54,846 nucleotides of DNA from Streptomyces sp. NK08204 (GCF_020400585.1 NZ_JAINVF010000036.1:1-54846); one strand, 5' to 3'; counted from the first letter of the stretch, positions 43,926 to 52,912 are shown. Program-made: numbers and translations. Notes: generated by a model from the letters alone, not told the origin.

Positions 43926-44528
43926 ATGAGCTCCCGGCCCGCGCACTCCGAACAGGTCCGCCACCACGACCACGGCACGTGGCTCGTCCGGTTCACCAGC
44001 CGGGTGCTCGTGGTCTGCCCGAGGTGCGGTGGCCGCGCGCTCGTGGTGCCCCTGCCCGGTCTCCCTTCGCCGAAGTACTTCAGTGAGCTGCTCTTCCAGC
44101 CCCGCCGTCTCAGCTGCGCCGGCTGCGGCGCGGTGGCGGAGTGGACTGCCGAGCAGCGGGGCACCGGCCTGGTCGGCGCTGTGGTCGGCGGCACCGAGGA
44201 CCCCTTCTTCCGGCGGCCACTGTGGCTTCAGACGCGCTGTGCGGGACGGATCCTGTGGGCCTACGACGAGGAGCACGTCGATGCCCTCACCGCCTACGTG
44301 GGTGCCCGGCTGCGTGAGCGTCACGCCTCCCCCACCATGGGCATGTTCGCCCGGCTGCCTGTCTGGATGAAGTCCGCTCGCCACCGTGACCAGGTACTGG
44401 CCGGCCTGTCGACCCTGCGAGCCCTCGCCCGGCGCCCGGCCCCAGCCGACCGCTCCGACGCGGCCCACGAACGTGGCGACCGCCCGCGCCACCACCACAG
44501 TGTCCTGTTCCGAGGCGGCCCCTACTGA
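43926..44528 (+). CDS. Zinc-ribbon-containing hypothetical protein
   Basis: 200 residues from ATG 43926; GTG 43920 is an alternative. A treble-clef or ribbon is formed by VCPRCGGRALVV (about residues 31-42) and SCAGCGAV (about 59-66). After that comes a domain with WLQTRCAGRILWAYDEEHVDALTAYVGARLRER, a pattern recurring in a family of uncharacterised actinomycete proteins that I recognise but cannot name. The C-terminus is basic and His-rich. No nucleic-acid or catalytic motif is obvious. It is a stand-alone gene. Confidence 0.75.
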   Translation: MSSRPAHSEQVRHHDHGTWLVRFTSRVLVVCPRCGGRALVVPLPGLPSPKYFSELLFQPRRLSCAGCGAVAEWTAEQRGTGLVGAVVGGTEDPFFRRPLWLQTRCAGRILWAYDEEHVDALTAYVGARLRERHASPTMGMFARLPVWMKSARHRDQVLAGLSTLRALARRPAPADRSDAAHERGDRPRHHHSVLFRGGPY

Positions 44529-45305
44529 GACGCATCGCCGATCAGGCGTCACGTCGATGGCACTGTCAGCTGGGTGACTGCGCGTAGCGGTGTGCCCCGC
44601 GCACGTGCCTGCCGACGCGAGGTCAGCGCTCCCTCGGCATCGTGCACCAGCCCCTCAGTGCGGGCGGGTCCGCCGGCTCGGCGGGCGGCCGGTTCGCCGG
44701 TGGCCGCCGCAGGGCCATGGCGCGGGCGGTCCGGACATGCCGCCGGCCTGGCCTGACCGGCAGGAGGACACCGGTTACTCGACGGCCGGGCCCTCTCCAG
44801 CGTGCCGCACGGCCTTCCTGGCCGACTGACCCATCTCGTACCGGCTCGCCTCGGTGAAGGACTCATCCGCCGCCCCACACCGACTCGGCACTCGATCGCC
44901 TCCAGTCCGGCGGTGACATCGCTGCCGACGGCGGTCGTGACCAGTGGAGGTGGGCGATCTCGCCGGCGAGCGCCGCGGTACCGGTCGACGGCGTCGCCGA
45001 TGTCCCTCCGGCCGGCCGTTCGTGCTCGGCATCAAGTGCGCGGCGTGGATGCTGCTCGACTCCGGCTGCCGGTCTCCCGCGACCTTTCGGAGCGGGTTCA
45101 GCGGGTGGCCCAGCGGCCACCGGACGTCGCGCCTTCCCAGCGGCGATCCGTTCCACGCGAGGTCACCGTCCGGCGTCGTCGGGCCGCCTGCGCCCGTACA
45201 ACCCTGATGCCTCATGGAGTGTCAAAGATGGTGCCGGACAAGAAACGGGCTCTTTTCGGACACCCCCCGCGCCTGCCCGGACGTTCTTGAGCAAAGGAGC
45301 CGCTC
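44529..45305. other. Gene-poor region with a probable decayed minus-strand gene
   Basis: On the minus strand, pieces in different frames look coding: GDAVDRYRGA, LAGEIAHLHW, TTAVGSDVTAGLEAIECRV and DESFTEASRYEMGQSARKAV, the last ending at 44775. Joined across frames they read as one helical protein, but I do not recognise the family. A plausible interpretation is a pseudogene with several indels. Otherwise the region holds only the promoter of the FG-GAP gene. Confidence 0.3.
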
Positions 45306-46850
45306 ATGCACAAGAAACGCTCGGCCGCCGTTGCCGCGGCATCGTTCCTCCTCATCACGGGCGCGGCCATGGCCACCGCCCCCGCTTCCTACGCCGGGAC
45401 TCCCGGCGGCACCCGCGCGAGCGACCGCAACCGCGACTTCAACGGCGACGGGTACGAGGACGTGCTGATCGGGGCGCCCGGCGCCACGGTCGGCGGCCAC
45501 TCGGGCGCCGGCCTCGTCACCGTCCAGTACGGCGGCCCGAAGGGCGTCACCACGGGCAACGCCAGAGTCTTCAGCCAGAACACCACCGGAGTTCCCGGCG
45601 CCGCCGAGACCGGGGACGCCTTCGGCAAGGCCGTGGCCACCGGCGACCTCGACGGGGACGGCTACGACGACGCGGTCATCGGCATCCCGGGCGAGGACCT
45701 CACGGGCATCGGCACGGACGCGGGCGGCATCACCGTCCTGTGGGGCTCGCCGAACGGCCTGTCCGGCGGCAACAGCGACTGGCTGCAGTCGGATGCGGCA
45801 GCGGCAGGCAACAGGTTCGGCAGCTCTCTGGCGGCCGGACACTTCACCTCGTACGTGCCGGGCGACCTGCTCGCCGTACTCGACAAGGTCGGCCTGTCTG
45901 TCTATCAGTACCAAGCGGCGCCACAGTCCACCACCAGCGGGGGCGCGAGCGCGACCCGCGGCGACGCGGGCGCGGCCCCGTTCAAGCTGTTCAAGGACGA
46001 CACCCGCACCCCGCTCAGCGCCCAGGACGAAGCGCCGGCCATCACGCCCAAGTCCCTGACCACCGGCGACTACGACAACAACGGCCTGGCCGACCTGGTG
46101 GTCTCCGGGCTCAGCGAGGGCGCCGAGCAGGGCTACGGCTGGTCGTACGTCATCCTCAGCTCCGACACCGATCCTCAGCCTCCGATCGCGGTGCGCGGCG
46201 GCCCGGTGGTCGCCTCCGGCGACGTCAACGGCGACGGCTTCGACGACCTGGTCACCGGGGAGCCCCACAGCCCCGACGACGGTAGTGCCTCGACGACCGG
46301 CGGCATGGTCGGCGTCTACTACGGAAGTCCTGACGGGCCCGTCGGTCAGGCCGGCCCCGGTGCTCCGCCCGTCTGGTGGACCCAGGACACCGCTGGCGTG
46401 CCCGGGGTCGCCGAGCGCGGTGACGGCTTCGGCACTGACCTGTCCGTGGGCGACACCAACCGCGACGGATACGCGGACGTGGCGATCGGCGCCTCCGGTG
46501 AGGACATCGGCAGCGTCGTGGACGCCGGGGCCCTCTGGGTCCTGCGCGGCTCGGCCAAGGGCCTCACCGCATCGGGCGCCCTGGCCGTGAACCAGAACAC
46601 CTCCTATGTCCCGGGTACGGCCGAGAAGAACGACAAGTTCGGCGCCCAGGTGTCTTTCACCGACCCCAACGACGACGGCTACTACGGCCTGCTCGCCTCG
46701 GCGCCGGGGGAGAACACCAACGACGGCGTGGTGTGGGTGTTCTCAGCGGGCTCGAGCGGTATCAAGCTGCCGGGCTCGTGGATCTACGGCGGTTGCTCCC
46801 TCGGCGCCTCCTGCCTGGACGCCCGGTTCGGCGAGGCCCTCGACGACTGA
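45306..46850 (+). CDS. Secreted FG-GAP repeat (integrin alpha-like beta-propeller) protein
   Basis: 514 residues from ATG 45306, with AAAGGAG upstream. It has a Sec signal peptide: KKR, a hydrophobic core (AAVAAASFLLITGAAMATA) and a cleavage site near SYAG. The mature protein has repeated FG-GAP units with Ca-binding DxDxDG loops: DFNGDGYEDVLIGAPG, DLDGDGYDDAVIGIPG, DYDNNGLADLVVSG, DVNGDGFDDLVTGEP and DTNRDGYADVAIGASG. They are interleaved with FSQNTTGVPG-type blades, suggesting a seven-bladed propeller. Such proteins are common in Streptomyces secretomes, with roles in adhesion or as enzyme accessories; the function here is unknown. Confidence 0.92.
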   Translation: MHKKRSAAVAAASFLLITGAAMATAPASYAGTPGGTRASDRNRDFNGDGYEDVLIGAPGATVGGHSGAGLVTVQYGGPKGVTTGNARVFSQNTTGVPGAAETGDAFGKAVATGDLDGDGYDDAVIGIPGEDLTGIGTDAGGITVLWGSPNGLSGGNSDWLQSDAAAAGNRFGSSLAAGHFTSYVPGDLLAVLDKVGLSVYQYQAAPQSTTSGGASATRGDAGAAPFKLFKDDTRTPLSAQDEAPAITPKSLTTGDYDNNGLADLVVSGLSEGAEQGYGWSYVILSSDTDPQPPIAVRGGPVVASGDVNGDGFDDLVTGEPHSPDDGSASTTGGMVGVYYGSPDGPVGQAGPGAPPVWWTQDTAGVPGVAERGDGFGTDLSVGDTNRDGYADVAIGASGEDIGSVVDAGALWVLRGSAKGLTASGALAVNQNTSYVPGTAEKNDKFGAQVSFTDPNDDGYYGLLASAPGENTNDGVVWVFSAGSSGIKLPGSWIYGGCSLGASCLDARFGEALDD

Positions 46851-46852
46851 CC

Positions 46853-46867
46853 GGCGGGCCGCCCGCC
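46853..46867 (+). terminator. Short GC-rich hairpin just after the FG-GAP gene
   Basis: GGCGGG-CCG-CCCGCC begins 3 bases after the stop codon. The stem is 6 pairs with a 3-base loop, compatible with a terminator but short. Confidence 0.35.
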
Positions 46868-47286
46868 ACCCCTCCAGCTGACGGGCCGTTCACCACGGCA
46901 GGTGATGCCGAGTATCACGGCGGTGCCCGCTCCGGTGTTCTCGGTGCGGGCACCGCTGCCGCGTTGCGCCTCTCCTGCGACCTCGCCGAACGCGGCCTTC
47001 CACGCTGCGGTGGCCGCAACGGGGTTGCGTGTGCGAGGACGGTCTTCTGCAGCGGGCTGAGCACTGCGAGAACGGGGCACCACTACCGGCGGTGGGCTCT
47101 CCCACGTTCTGAAGGGACCCGCGCCAGCGAGATCCGCCGTCAGCCAGTCAGTCAGCCCGCATCAGCAGAAGCCGAGGACGACAGGGCGTCGCGAACGTGA
47201 TCGGGGCGTACACGCTACCCCGAACGCGGGCAGGAAAGCCGAGGAGGCGTGACGACGTGCGGATGGTGGCTGCGTACGCTTCTGGC
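46868..47286. other. Intergenic region, nothing recognised
   Basis: About 420 bases without a supported gene. TACGCT near 47273 lies a short distance above the TetR ATG and could be a -10 for a leaderless or short-leader transcript. Confidence 0.35.
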
Positions 47287-47916
47287 ATGGGCGACGTGGG
47301 CGGGCTGCGCGAGCGTAAGAAGCAGCAGATGTATCAGCGATTGTCGGACACGGCCATCGGGCTCTTCCAGCAGAAGGGCTATGAGCATGTGACCGTCGCT
47401 GACATCGCGGCAGCCGTGGACATCTCCAAGCCGACGCTCTTCCGCTACTTCCCGGCCAAGGAGGATCTTGTTCTGCACCGGCTGGCCGATCACGAGGGGG
47501 AGGCCGGGCGGGTGGTCGCACAGCGCCCGGCCGGGTGCTCTCCGCTGGAGGCGCTGCGACGCCACTTCCTCGACGGGCTCGCCCGGCGTGATCCGGTGAC
47601 CGGCCTGAACGATGACCCCGAGGTGCTCGCCTTCCACCGGCTGCTGTACGGGACGCCGCCACTGGTGGCGCGCCTGCACACTCATGTGGAACGGGACGAA
47701 GCCGCTCTTGCCCATAGCCTCGGCAGCGAAACCGGCGGTGGCGTCCAGGCCCGCCTGGCCGCCGGGCAGATCGCTGCTGTCCAGCGCATCCTCGCGCAGG
47801 AGAACTGGCGCCAGATCACCGCCGGCCGCAGCGCGGACACGCTCTACCCCGAGGCCGTGGCAGTAGCCCGGTCGGCATTCGCGCAACTGGAGGCCGGACT
47901 GCCCCACCTTGCCTGA
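47287..47916 (+). CDS. TetR-family transcriptional regulator upstream of helD
   Basis: 209 residues from ATG 47287, chosen because the conserved part begins a few residues later; no good ribosome binding site precedes it, so it may be leaderless. The HTH is RERKKQQMYQRLSDTAIGLF, then VTVADIAAAVDISKPTLFRYFPAKEDLV. The C-terminal domain has LEALRRHFLDGLARRDPVTGL and AGQIAAVQRILAQENWRQI, like actinomycete TetR proteins of the MftR/AcrR look. The helD-like gene follows 53 bases downstream, with a 12-base inverted repeat in the gap. It probably represses helD, and possibly not itself, because the dyad is downstream of its own promoter. Confidence 0.93.
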   Translation: MGDVGGLRERKKQQMYQRLSDTAIGLFQQKGYEHVTVADIAAAVDISKPTLFRYFPAKEDLVLHRLADHEGEAGRVVAQRPAGCSPLEALRRHFLDGLARRDPVTGLNDDPEVLAFHRLLYGTPPLVARLHTHVERDEAALAHSLGSETGGGVQARLAAGQIAAVQRILAQENWRQITAGRSADTLYPEAVAVARSAFAQLEAGLPHLA

Positions 47917-47925
47917 CGCCGTACG

Positions 47926-47955
47926 GCAACCGGGTAAAAAATATTACTCGGTTGC
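47926..47955. promoter_or_regulatory. Inverted repeat in the TetR-helD gap, likely TetR operator over the helD promoter
   Basis: GCAACCGGGTAA (47926-47937) pairs with TTACTCGGTTGC (47944-47955) with one mismatch around AAAATA. The segment is strikingly AT-rich for this genome. It ends 14 bases before the helD-like ATG, so a bound protein would cover its promoter. Confidence 0.7.
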
Positions 47956-47969
47956 ATTATTCTTGAGGG

Positions 47970-50105
47970 ATGCCACGCTCCGAGTCCGTACTCAGTGATG
48001 CCCTGACCCAGGAACGCACCTACCACGACGCATGCCGAGCGGCGCTGAAGACCATGACCGACAACGCGCAGGAACAGGTGGTCATCGGCGCGGACGCCTC
48101 CGCATCCGGCGCCGACGCCGAAGTGCTCGGCTACGAGTTGCGCAGCCAGGCCAAGGAACTTCGGGAACTGCCCGAGGGTCCGCTCTTCTTCGGGCGCCTC
48201 GACTTCCACCGTGACCCCCAGACCGCCGGCGACCACGCCGGGCAGGAGTACCACATCGGGCGTGTGCGCATCACACACGATCCGTCCGACCCGCCCCTGG
48301 TGGTCGACTGGCGCGCGCCAGTGGCACGCGCCTTCTACCAGGCAAGTGCTCGACGTCCGCAAGGCGTCGCCGTCCGGCGCCGCTTCGGCTGGTCACCTGC
48401 CGGCCGCGGCGACTCGGCCGACCTCACCGGCCTGGAGGACGAGCACCTCAGTGAGGGCGAGGTGCGGGAAAGCAGCATCGTCACCAGCGAGATCGAGCGC
48501 CCCCGCATCGGTCCCATGCGCGACATCGCCGCCACCATCCAACCCGAGCAAGACGACCTCGTACGTGAGGACCTCACCACGTCCCTCTGCGTCCAGGGCA
48601 GCCCAGGCACGGGCAAGACGGCAGTCGGACTGCACCGTGCCGCCTACCTCCTCTACACCTGTCCGCAGCGCATCCAGCGCGGCGGCATGCTGATCCTCGG
48701 GCCCAACCGCGCTTTCCTGTCCTACATTTCCGAAGTCCTGCCCGCGCTCGGCGAAACAGGAGTGAGGCAGTCCACCCTCGACGACGAGATCGCCCGGCAA
48801 CCGGTCACGGCACAGGACAGCGACGCCGCGGCGATCCTCAAGCACGACATCCGCATGGCAGAGGTCCTGCGCCGCGCGCTCTACGCGCGAGTGAGCACAG
48901 AGGTGACGCAGCCGCTCGTACTGCCGGACGGTTCCTACCGCTGGCGCGTACCCGTCGACGTACTGGAGAAGATCGTCCACGAGGTGCGCACCGAGGAACC
49001 CCCCTATGCCGTAGGACGCGAACGCGTCCGCACCCGCATCGTCCACGCCGTTCAGGATCAGGCCGAGCGCCGCGGCGGCCCCCGCACCCGAACCTGGGTA
49101 CAAAAGATCTCCCGGTCACGCCCGGTCACCGCCCTGCTCAACGCCATCTGGCCCGCCGCGCAACCCGAGGAAATCCTCGCCGGCCTGCTCACCCGTCCGG
49201 ACACTCTGGCCGCCGCTGCCGAAGGCATCCTCGACGCGGACGAGCAGAAGACCCTCCTGTGGTCGAAACCGCCGCGCTCTCCCAGGTCGGCTCGCTGGTC
49301 GGCGGCCGATCTCGTACTCCTCGACGAACTCTCCGGCCTGATCAAGCACCCCGGCGGCTACGGGCACGTCGTGATCGACGAGGCACAGGACCTGTCTCCC
49401 ATGCAGTGCCGCGCCATCGCCCGCCGCTCACCCTTCGGATCCGTCACCGTCCTCGGAGACCTCGCCCAAGGCACCACCCCCTGGGCCGCCCGCGACTGGC
49501 CGCAGTTCCTCACCCACCTGGGGAAGCCGTACGCCATCATCACCGCACTCACCACGGGCTTCCGCGTCCCCGGCGCCGTCGCCGAACTTGCCAACCGCCT
49601 TCTGCACCACCTCGACGCGGACGTACCACCCGCCCGATCCCTGCGCCGCGACGGAGAAGTGAGCATCGAGGCAACCCACGACACGACCGCCGCGACAGTC
49701 GCGGCCGTGCACACAGCGCTGCGGCACGCAGGCTCCATCGGCGTCATCGCAGCCGACACCGAAGCACCGAAGCTCCACCACGCTCTCCTCGCGGCAGGAA
49801 CCCCGGTATCCGCACCGGACACCCAGGGAGCCCGCCTCACCGTCGTGCCGGCCTCCACCGTCAAGGGACTGGAGTACGACCACGTGGTGCTCGTCGAGCC
49901 CTCAGCCGTCGTCCAGGCTGAGCCCCGGGGAATGAACCGCCTGTACGTGGCCCTCACCCGAGCGGTCTCCCGCCTCCACATCGTGCACTCCGCACCACTG
50001 CCACTCGCGATCCGGCCCGCGGAATCGCAGAACATCGAACGGCCGAGGTTCTCAACACCCGGCGCACCCACGTCCTCCGGCATTGAACTGTCGGCCGATT
50101 CCTGA
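47970..50105 (+). CDS. helD: HelD-type UvrD/Rep helicase-like RNA polymerase recycling factor
   Basis: 711 residues from ATG 47970. Only a GAGGG directly abuts the start, so leaderless initiation is possible. The N-terminal coiled region (ALTQERTYHDACRAALKTM) corresponds to the HelD arm that enters the RNA polymerase secondary channel. FFGRLDF and GRVRITHD follow, then Walker A GSPGTGKTAVGLHRAAYLL, Walker B VVIDEAQDLSPMQ, LTTGFRVPGAVAELAN, and the C-terminal VVPASTVKGLEYDHVVLVEP and NRLYVALTRAVSRL. Family members release stalled RNA polymerase, and the Streptomyces HelR type confers rifamycin tolerance. Whether this copy does so is not known. Regulation by the adjacent TetR is likely. Confidence 0.92.
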   Translation: MPRSESVLSDALTQERTYHDACRAALKTMTDNAQEQVVIGADASASGADAEVLGYELRSQAKELRELPEGPLFFGRLDFHRDPQTAGDHAGQEYHIGRVRITHDPSDPPLVVDWRAPVARAFYQASARRPQGVAVRRRFGWSPAGRGDSADLTGLEDEHLSEGEVRESSIVTSEIERPRIGPMRDIAATIQPEQDDLVREDLTTSLCVQGSPGTGKTAVGLHRAAYLLYTCPQRIQRGGMLILGPNRAFLSYISEVLPALGETGVRQSTLDDEIARQPVTAQDSDAAAILKHDIRMAEVLRRALYARVSTEVTQPLVLPDGSYRWRVPVDVLEKIVHEVRTEEPPYAVGRERVRTRIVHAVQDQAERRGGPRTRTWVQKISRSRPVTALLNAIWPAAQPEEILAGLLTRPDTLAAAAEGILDADEQKTLLWSKPPRSPRSARWSAADLVLLDELSGLIKHPGGYGHVVIDEAQDLSPMQCRAIARRSPFGSVTVLGDLAQGTTPWAARDWPQFLTHLGKPYAIITALTTGFRVPGAVAELANRLLHHLDADVPPARSLRRDGEVSIEATHDTTAATVAAVHTALRHAGSIGVIAADTEAPKLHHALLAAGTPVSAPDTQGARLTVVPASTVKGLEYDHVVLVEPSAVVQAEPRGMNRLYVALTRAVSRLHIVHSAPLPLAIRPAESQNIERPRFSTPGAPTSSGIELSADS

Positions 50106-50576
50106 GCCCATCAACGACTTACGCAGGTTGGTGAGGGTGGCGGTGGGCCAGTGCACCCGAGCAGAAGACTCATTCCGGTTCACCGGCACCGGTAGGCGGC
50201 GGGTGGTGCACCGCTGGGTGCGGGTGCGGTCGGACGGCTGGTGTAGCGCTGGACGGGGGCTTGGCAAGCCAGGGCGAAGTGCAGCACGACCGCCTTCGGG
50301 CCGGCGGCGACTGGCTCCGAGTGACTGCGCAGCCCGTGCAGCTGTGGATCGAGTGCGGGACGTCCAGCCGCCGGTGCTCCTTCGGTCAGCGAGACTTCCC
50401 ACCGGTACGCCGCTGCCTTCGCCGACGGCATCAGCGGACCACCATCCCCACGGCACAACCGGCCCAGTGCCGTTGTCCGTGACCACGACCAGCCGAAGTC
50501 GGGGAACACCGACCCCGATGGGGCTCTTCGAAATCGGTGCTGCCCGAGCGAGGTCGCACGCCTGAGTGATGTCGGC
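50106..50576. other. Intergenic region, nothing recognised
   Basis: About 470 bases with shadow frames only. No hairpin stands out after helD. Confidence 0.35.
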
Positions 50577-50760
50577 TCAGGCGAGGCGGGCTTGCTCCAG
50601 CCCAGCGGCGTGATGAGGCGACAGCGTGTCGTGCGGGCGCATGATCCACCGGCGGATGGTGCGTGAGCTGGGGACGGAGGCCGGCGCCGGGGCGGCTGTG
50701 CCGGCACGCAGAGGCCCGTACGTAGAGGGACAGCCGTACGCGTGCAGGGGGTTGTTCTCG
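50577..50760 (-). pseudogene. Possible ISL3-type transposase remnant
   Basis: The minus-strand frame reads YGPLRAGTAAPAPASVPSS, then RTIRRWIMRPHDTLSPHH and AGLEQARLA before the stop at 50577. The pattern RxIxRWIM-xP-D-L followed by a helical segment is typical of the middle of ISL3-family transposases. Only about 60 codons remain. The identification is from recall of the motif and is moderate. Confidence 0.45.
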
Positions 50761-50871
50761 TTGTCCGCGCGAGTACGCCTCGGCGAAGCTGTCGCAGTCA
50801 TTCGCCGGGCCGGACGTGCAGGGCTGGGCGAGACTCTCTGGAACGTCGGTTGTGCGTTCCGTCGGCGCAGC

Positions 50872-51534
50872 CTAGTGGTCACACGATCCCGCGGACAGCA
50901 CCTGGATCGGTCCGTAGACGGCAGCGGGGGCACCGGTCATCAGCGCCCAGTATCGGTCCCCGTACGACCAGTGCCACCACTCGCTCGGATAGTTGACGAA
51001 GCCCTCCTCGCGCAGGCATCCGGCCAGCAGGTTGCGGTTGTCACGTGCGCTCGGTGACAGCCCCGGAGCGTCGAAGGGGCACCATCTCTCATCGCCCGTG
51101 CGGTGGCCGTTCACCGCGCCGCCCATGTCCAGTTCCACGCCGTCCCTGTCGACGAGCGTCAGGTCCACGGCCGCGCCGGCACAGTGCGGGGCCACTTCGA
51201 CCGGGGAGACGAAAGCGCTGGTCCGGCGCCGAAGCTCTGCCGGATCCGTGATGCCGGAAGCGCGCAGGCGATCCTCGTACAGTGCGAACCGACGTGCCTG
51301 CTCAGCCGGGCTGCGGTGGCCCTCGATCACGAGGAGCCCGACGCCGGCGGGCAGTCTCTCGGAGGCTGAGCTCAGGCGTTCGAGTACGCCGGTCCTGACT
51401 CGTCCGTATGCCCCAGCCTCGTCCCGTTCTCGCGGGTCCAGCGCTATCGCCGGGCAGGTGGCGATGTCCGCAAGGGGTTCGCCGCAGTCTGCCACTGGGG
51501 TGTCGCTCACTCGCGGATCGCTCAGCAAGATCAT
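50872..51534 (-). CDS. vanX: D-Ala-D-Ala dipeptidase (VanX-like, peptidase M15D)
   Basis: 220 residues from ATG 51534. It is a zinc dipeptidase that hydrolyses D-alanyl-D-alanine. Active-site residues are visible: Arg74 in EGHRSPAEQ, zinc ligands His117 and Asp124 in APHCAGAAVDLTLV (the family pattern SxHxxGxAxD, with Ser replaced here by Ala115), catalytic Glu185 and zinc His188 in SEWWHWSYGDRYW. No vanH, vanA, vanS or vanR homologue is nearby, so it is an orphan. A role in peptidoglycan recycling or D-Ala catabolism is as likely as glycopeptide resistance. Confidence 0.92.
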   Translation of the reverse strand: MILLSDPRVSDTPVADCGEPLADIATCPAIALDPRERDEAGAYGRVRTGVLERLSSASERLPAGVGLLVIEGHRSPAEQARRFALYEDRLRASGITDPAELRRRTSAFVSPVEVAPHCAGAAVDLTLVDRDGVELDMGGAVNGHRTGDERWCPFDAPGLSPSARDNRNLLAGCLREEGFVNYPSEWWHWSYGDRYWALMTGAPAAVYGPIQVLSAGSCDH

Positions 51535-51786
51535 GACACGTGAGCCTACGGTAGAGATCTGCCAGGGCGTCCGTGGGTCGGGCCAGCGCTTCGCGCCTCG
51601 CGTTCCGGCTCTGGTCGTCTGCCGCCGGCACCGTCACAAAACCGTAAGAGCCGAAATGTGACGGGAGCGGCGGAGCGCCCGAAGCTGAATGAAATCCCGC
51701 CTCGACCTCGACCCCACCCCCCATCCCTCCGGGGCCGCGCACGCGAAAGTGGGTCGTCTGTCAGACCTGGCTGGGATGCTCCGAGG

Positions 51787-52242
51787 ATGGAGATAAAAGT
51801 GCAGTTGACGATCGACTGCTCCGATCCGCAGAGAATGGTGACTTTCTGGGCCGAGGCCCTGGGCTACGTGCCTGAGCCTCCGCCGAGTGGGCACGCCACG
51901 TGGCGTGCCTACTGGGCGGCGATGGGGGTTTCCGAGGCAGAGTTGCCGGCCGGTGCCGGGGATGTTCCGGAGTCGATCATCGATCCCGCGGGACACGGAC
52001 CGAGGGTGTGGTTCCAGCAGGTTCCGGAGCCGAAGATCGCCAAGAACCGGTGGCACTTCGACCTGAAGGTCGGTGGAGGCCGTGAAGTCCCATGGGAGGT
52101 CCGCGCAGAGCGGGTCAGGACCACGGTGGAGCGGCTGGTCAAAGCTGGTGCCACCGTGCTGCGGATCAAGGATGAGCCGGACATGGGGCTCTACGCCGCC
52201 GCTATGCAGGATCCCGAGGGCAACGAATTCGACGTCGTCTGA
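51787..52242 (+). CDS. VOC-family (glyoxalase/bleomycin-resistance fold) protein
   Basis: 151 residues from ATG 51787; only GAGG directly abuts the start, and the upstream open frame lacks coding look. It has a paired beta-alpha-beta-beta-beta fold: VQLTIDCSDPQRMVTFWAEALGY at the N-terminus, IIDPAGHGPRVWFQQVPE, KNRWHFDLKV, and a C-terminal AAAMQDPEGNEFDVV with the usual metal-site Glu. This pattern belongs to the Glyoxalase_6-like group common in actinomycetes. Substrate unknown. Transposase debris follows immediately. Confidence 0.9.
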   Translation: MEIKVQLTIDCSDPQRMVTFWAEALGYVPEPPPSGHATWRAYWAAMGVSEAELPAGAGDVPESIIDPAGHGPRVWFQQVPEPKIAKNRWHFDLKVGGGREVPWEVRAERVRTTVERLVKAGATVLRIKDEPDMGLYAAAMQDPEGNEFDVV

Positions 52243-52440
52243 GGGCCGTCGTGACGGTGCTGGTCGCAGCCACTCGTTGATGGCTGCGAGCAGCACTGTC
52301 GCTTCGCAGCGGACGACGAGTTTGTCGTACCGAGTCCGAGTGGCAACGGCCCGGTGGCGCTTGAGCCGGTTGATCCCACACTCGACCGCATGCCGCTGCT
52401 TGTAGTCGTCCTTGTCGAACTTCGGCGGTCGCCCGCTTCG
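52243..52440 (-). pseudogene. C-terminal remnant of an IS5-type transposase
   Basis: The minus strand reads GRPPKFDKDDYKQRHAVE, then GINRLKRHRAVATR, YDKLVVRCEATVLLAAINEWL. This is the end of the DDE domain (with the final Glu in AVECGINRLK) of IS5-family transposases. It is joined without a gap to IS3-type sequence near 52430-52440. No terminal inverted repeat could be placed. Confidence 0.75.
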
Positions 52441-52607
52441 TCGTGGACCCGTCGGATCATGCCCGTCAGTTCGTCGTCCCGGCGGCGGTGTTCGCACGGC
52501 TCCTTCTCGCCCCCGGCGCCAGCGATGCAGGTGGAGGACGGGATGTTCCGTTCGCGGAGCACGGGCTCGACCCCCGGATGCGGGTGCTCGTCGACGAGTG
52601 CCGTCAC
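52430..52607 (-). pseudogene. IS3-type orfB fragment (transposase N-terminus)
   Basis: The minus strand reads VTALVDEHPHPGVEPVLRE, IPSSTCIAG and DDELTGMIRRVHDEAG, the opening of IS3-family OrfB as it follows OrfA by a -1 type overlap. It breaks off into IS5 sequence at about 52435, so more than four fifths of orfB, including the DDE residues, is missing. Confidence 0.75.
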
Positions 52608-52912
52608 CTGGGCCGGGTCGGGTCGAGCTGGGCCGCGAATATAGCCGAGGCCGTTCGCAGGACCGCATTCGCCCGCTTGAGCTGGGCATTCTGCTTTCGC
52701 AGAGCCGCCAGCTCCTCCCGCTCGGCAGTGGTGAGCATGTCGTCCCGCTCGCCGGCATCGGCCTCGGCCTGTCGGATCCAGTTGCGCAGGGCCTCATGAT
52801 GCACGCCCAGATCCTCGGCCATGCGTCGGATGACGGGCTTCGGATCGGCCGCGCGGTACATCCGCACCGCACGCTCACGCAACTCCAACGGATGTTTTCT
52901 GGGGGCAGGCAT
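52604..52912 (-). mobile_element. IS3-type transposase OrfA
   Basis: 102 residues from ATG 52912. It is a complete-looking OrfA: PRKHPLELRERAVRMYR, an HTH with IRRMAEDLGVHHEALRNWIRQ, then the leucine-zipper-like helix LTTAEREELAALRKQNAQL and KRANAVLRTASAIFAAQLD. OrfA provides DNA binding in IS3 elements. The partner orfB is truncated, so the element is immobile on its own. TGACCTGCTGTCAA about 30 bases upstream may belong to the element end. Confidence 0.85.

Noticed and set aside
50872..51534. Vancomycin resistance cluster
   Set aside because: Only a VanX-like gene is present, without the ligase, dehydrogenase or two-component system.
52604..52912. Active IS3 element
   Set aside because: OrfB is truncated before its DDE residues and fused to IS5 sequence, so transposition in cis is not possible.
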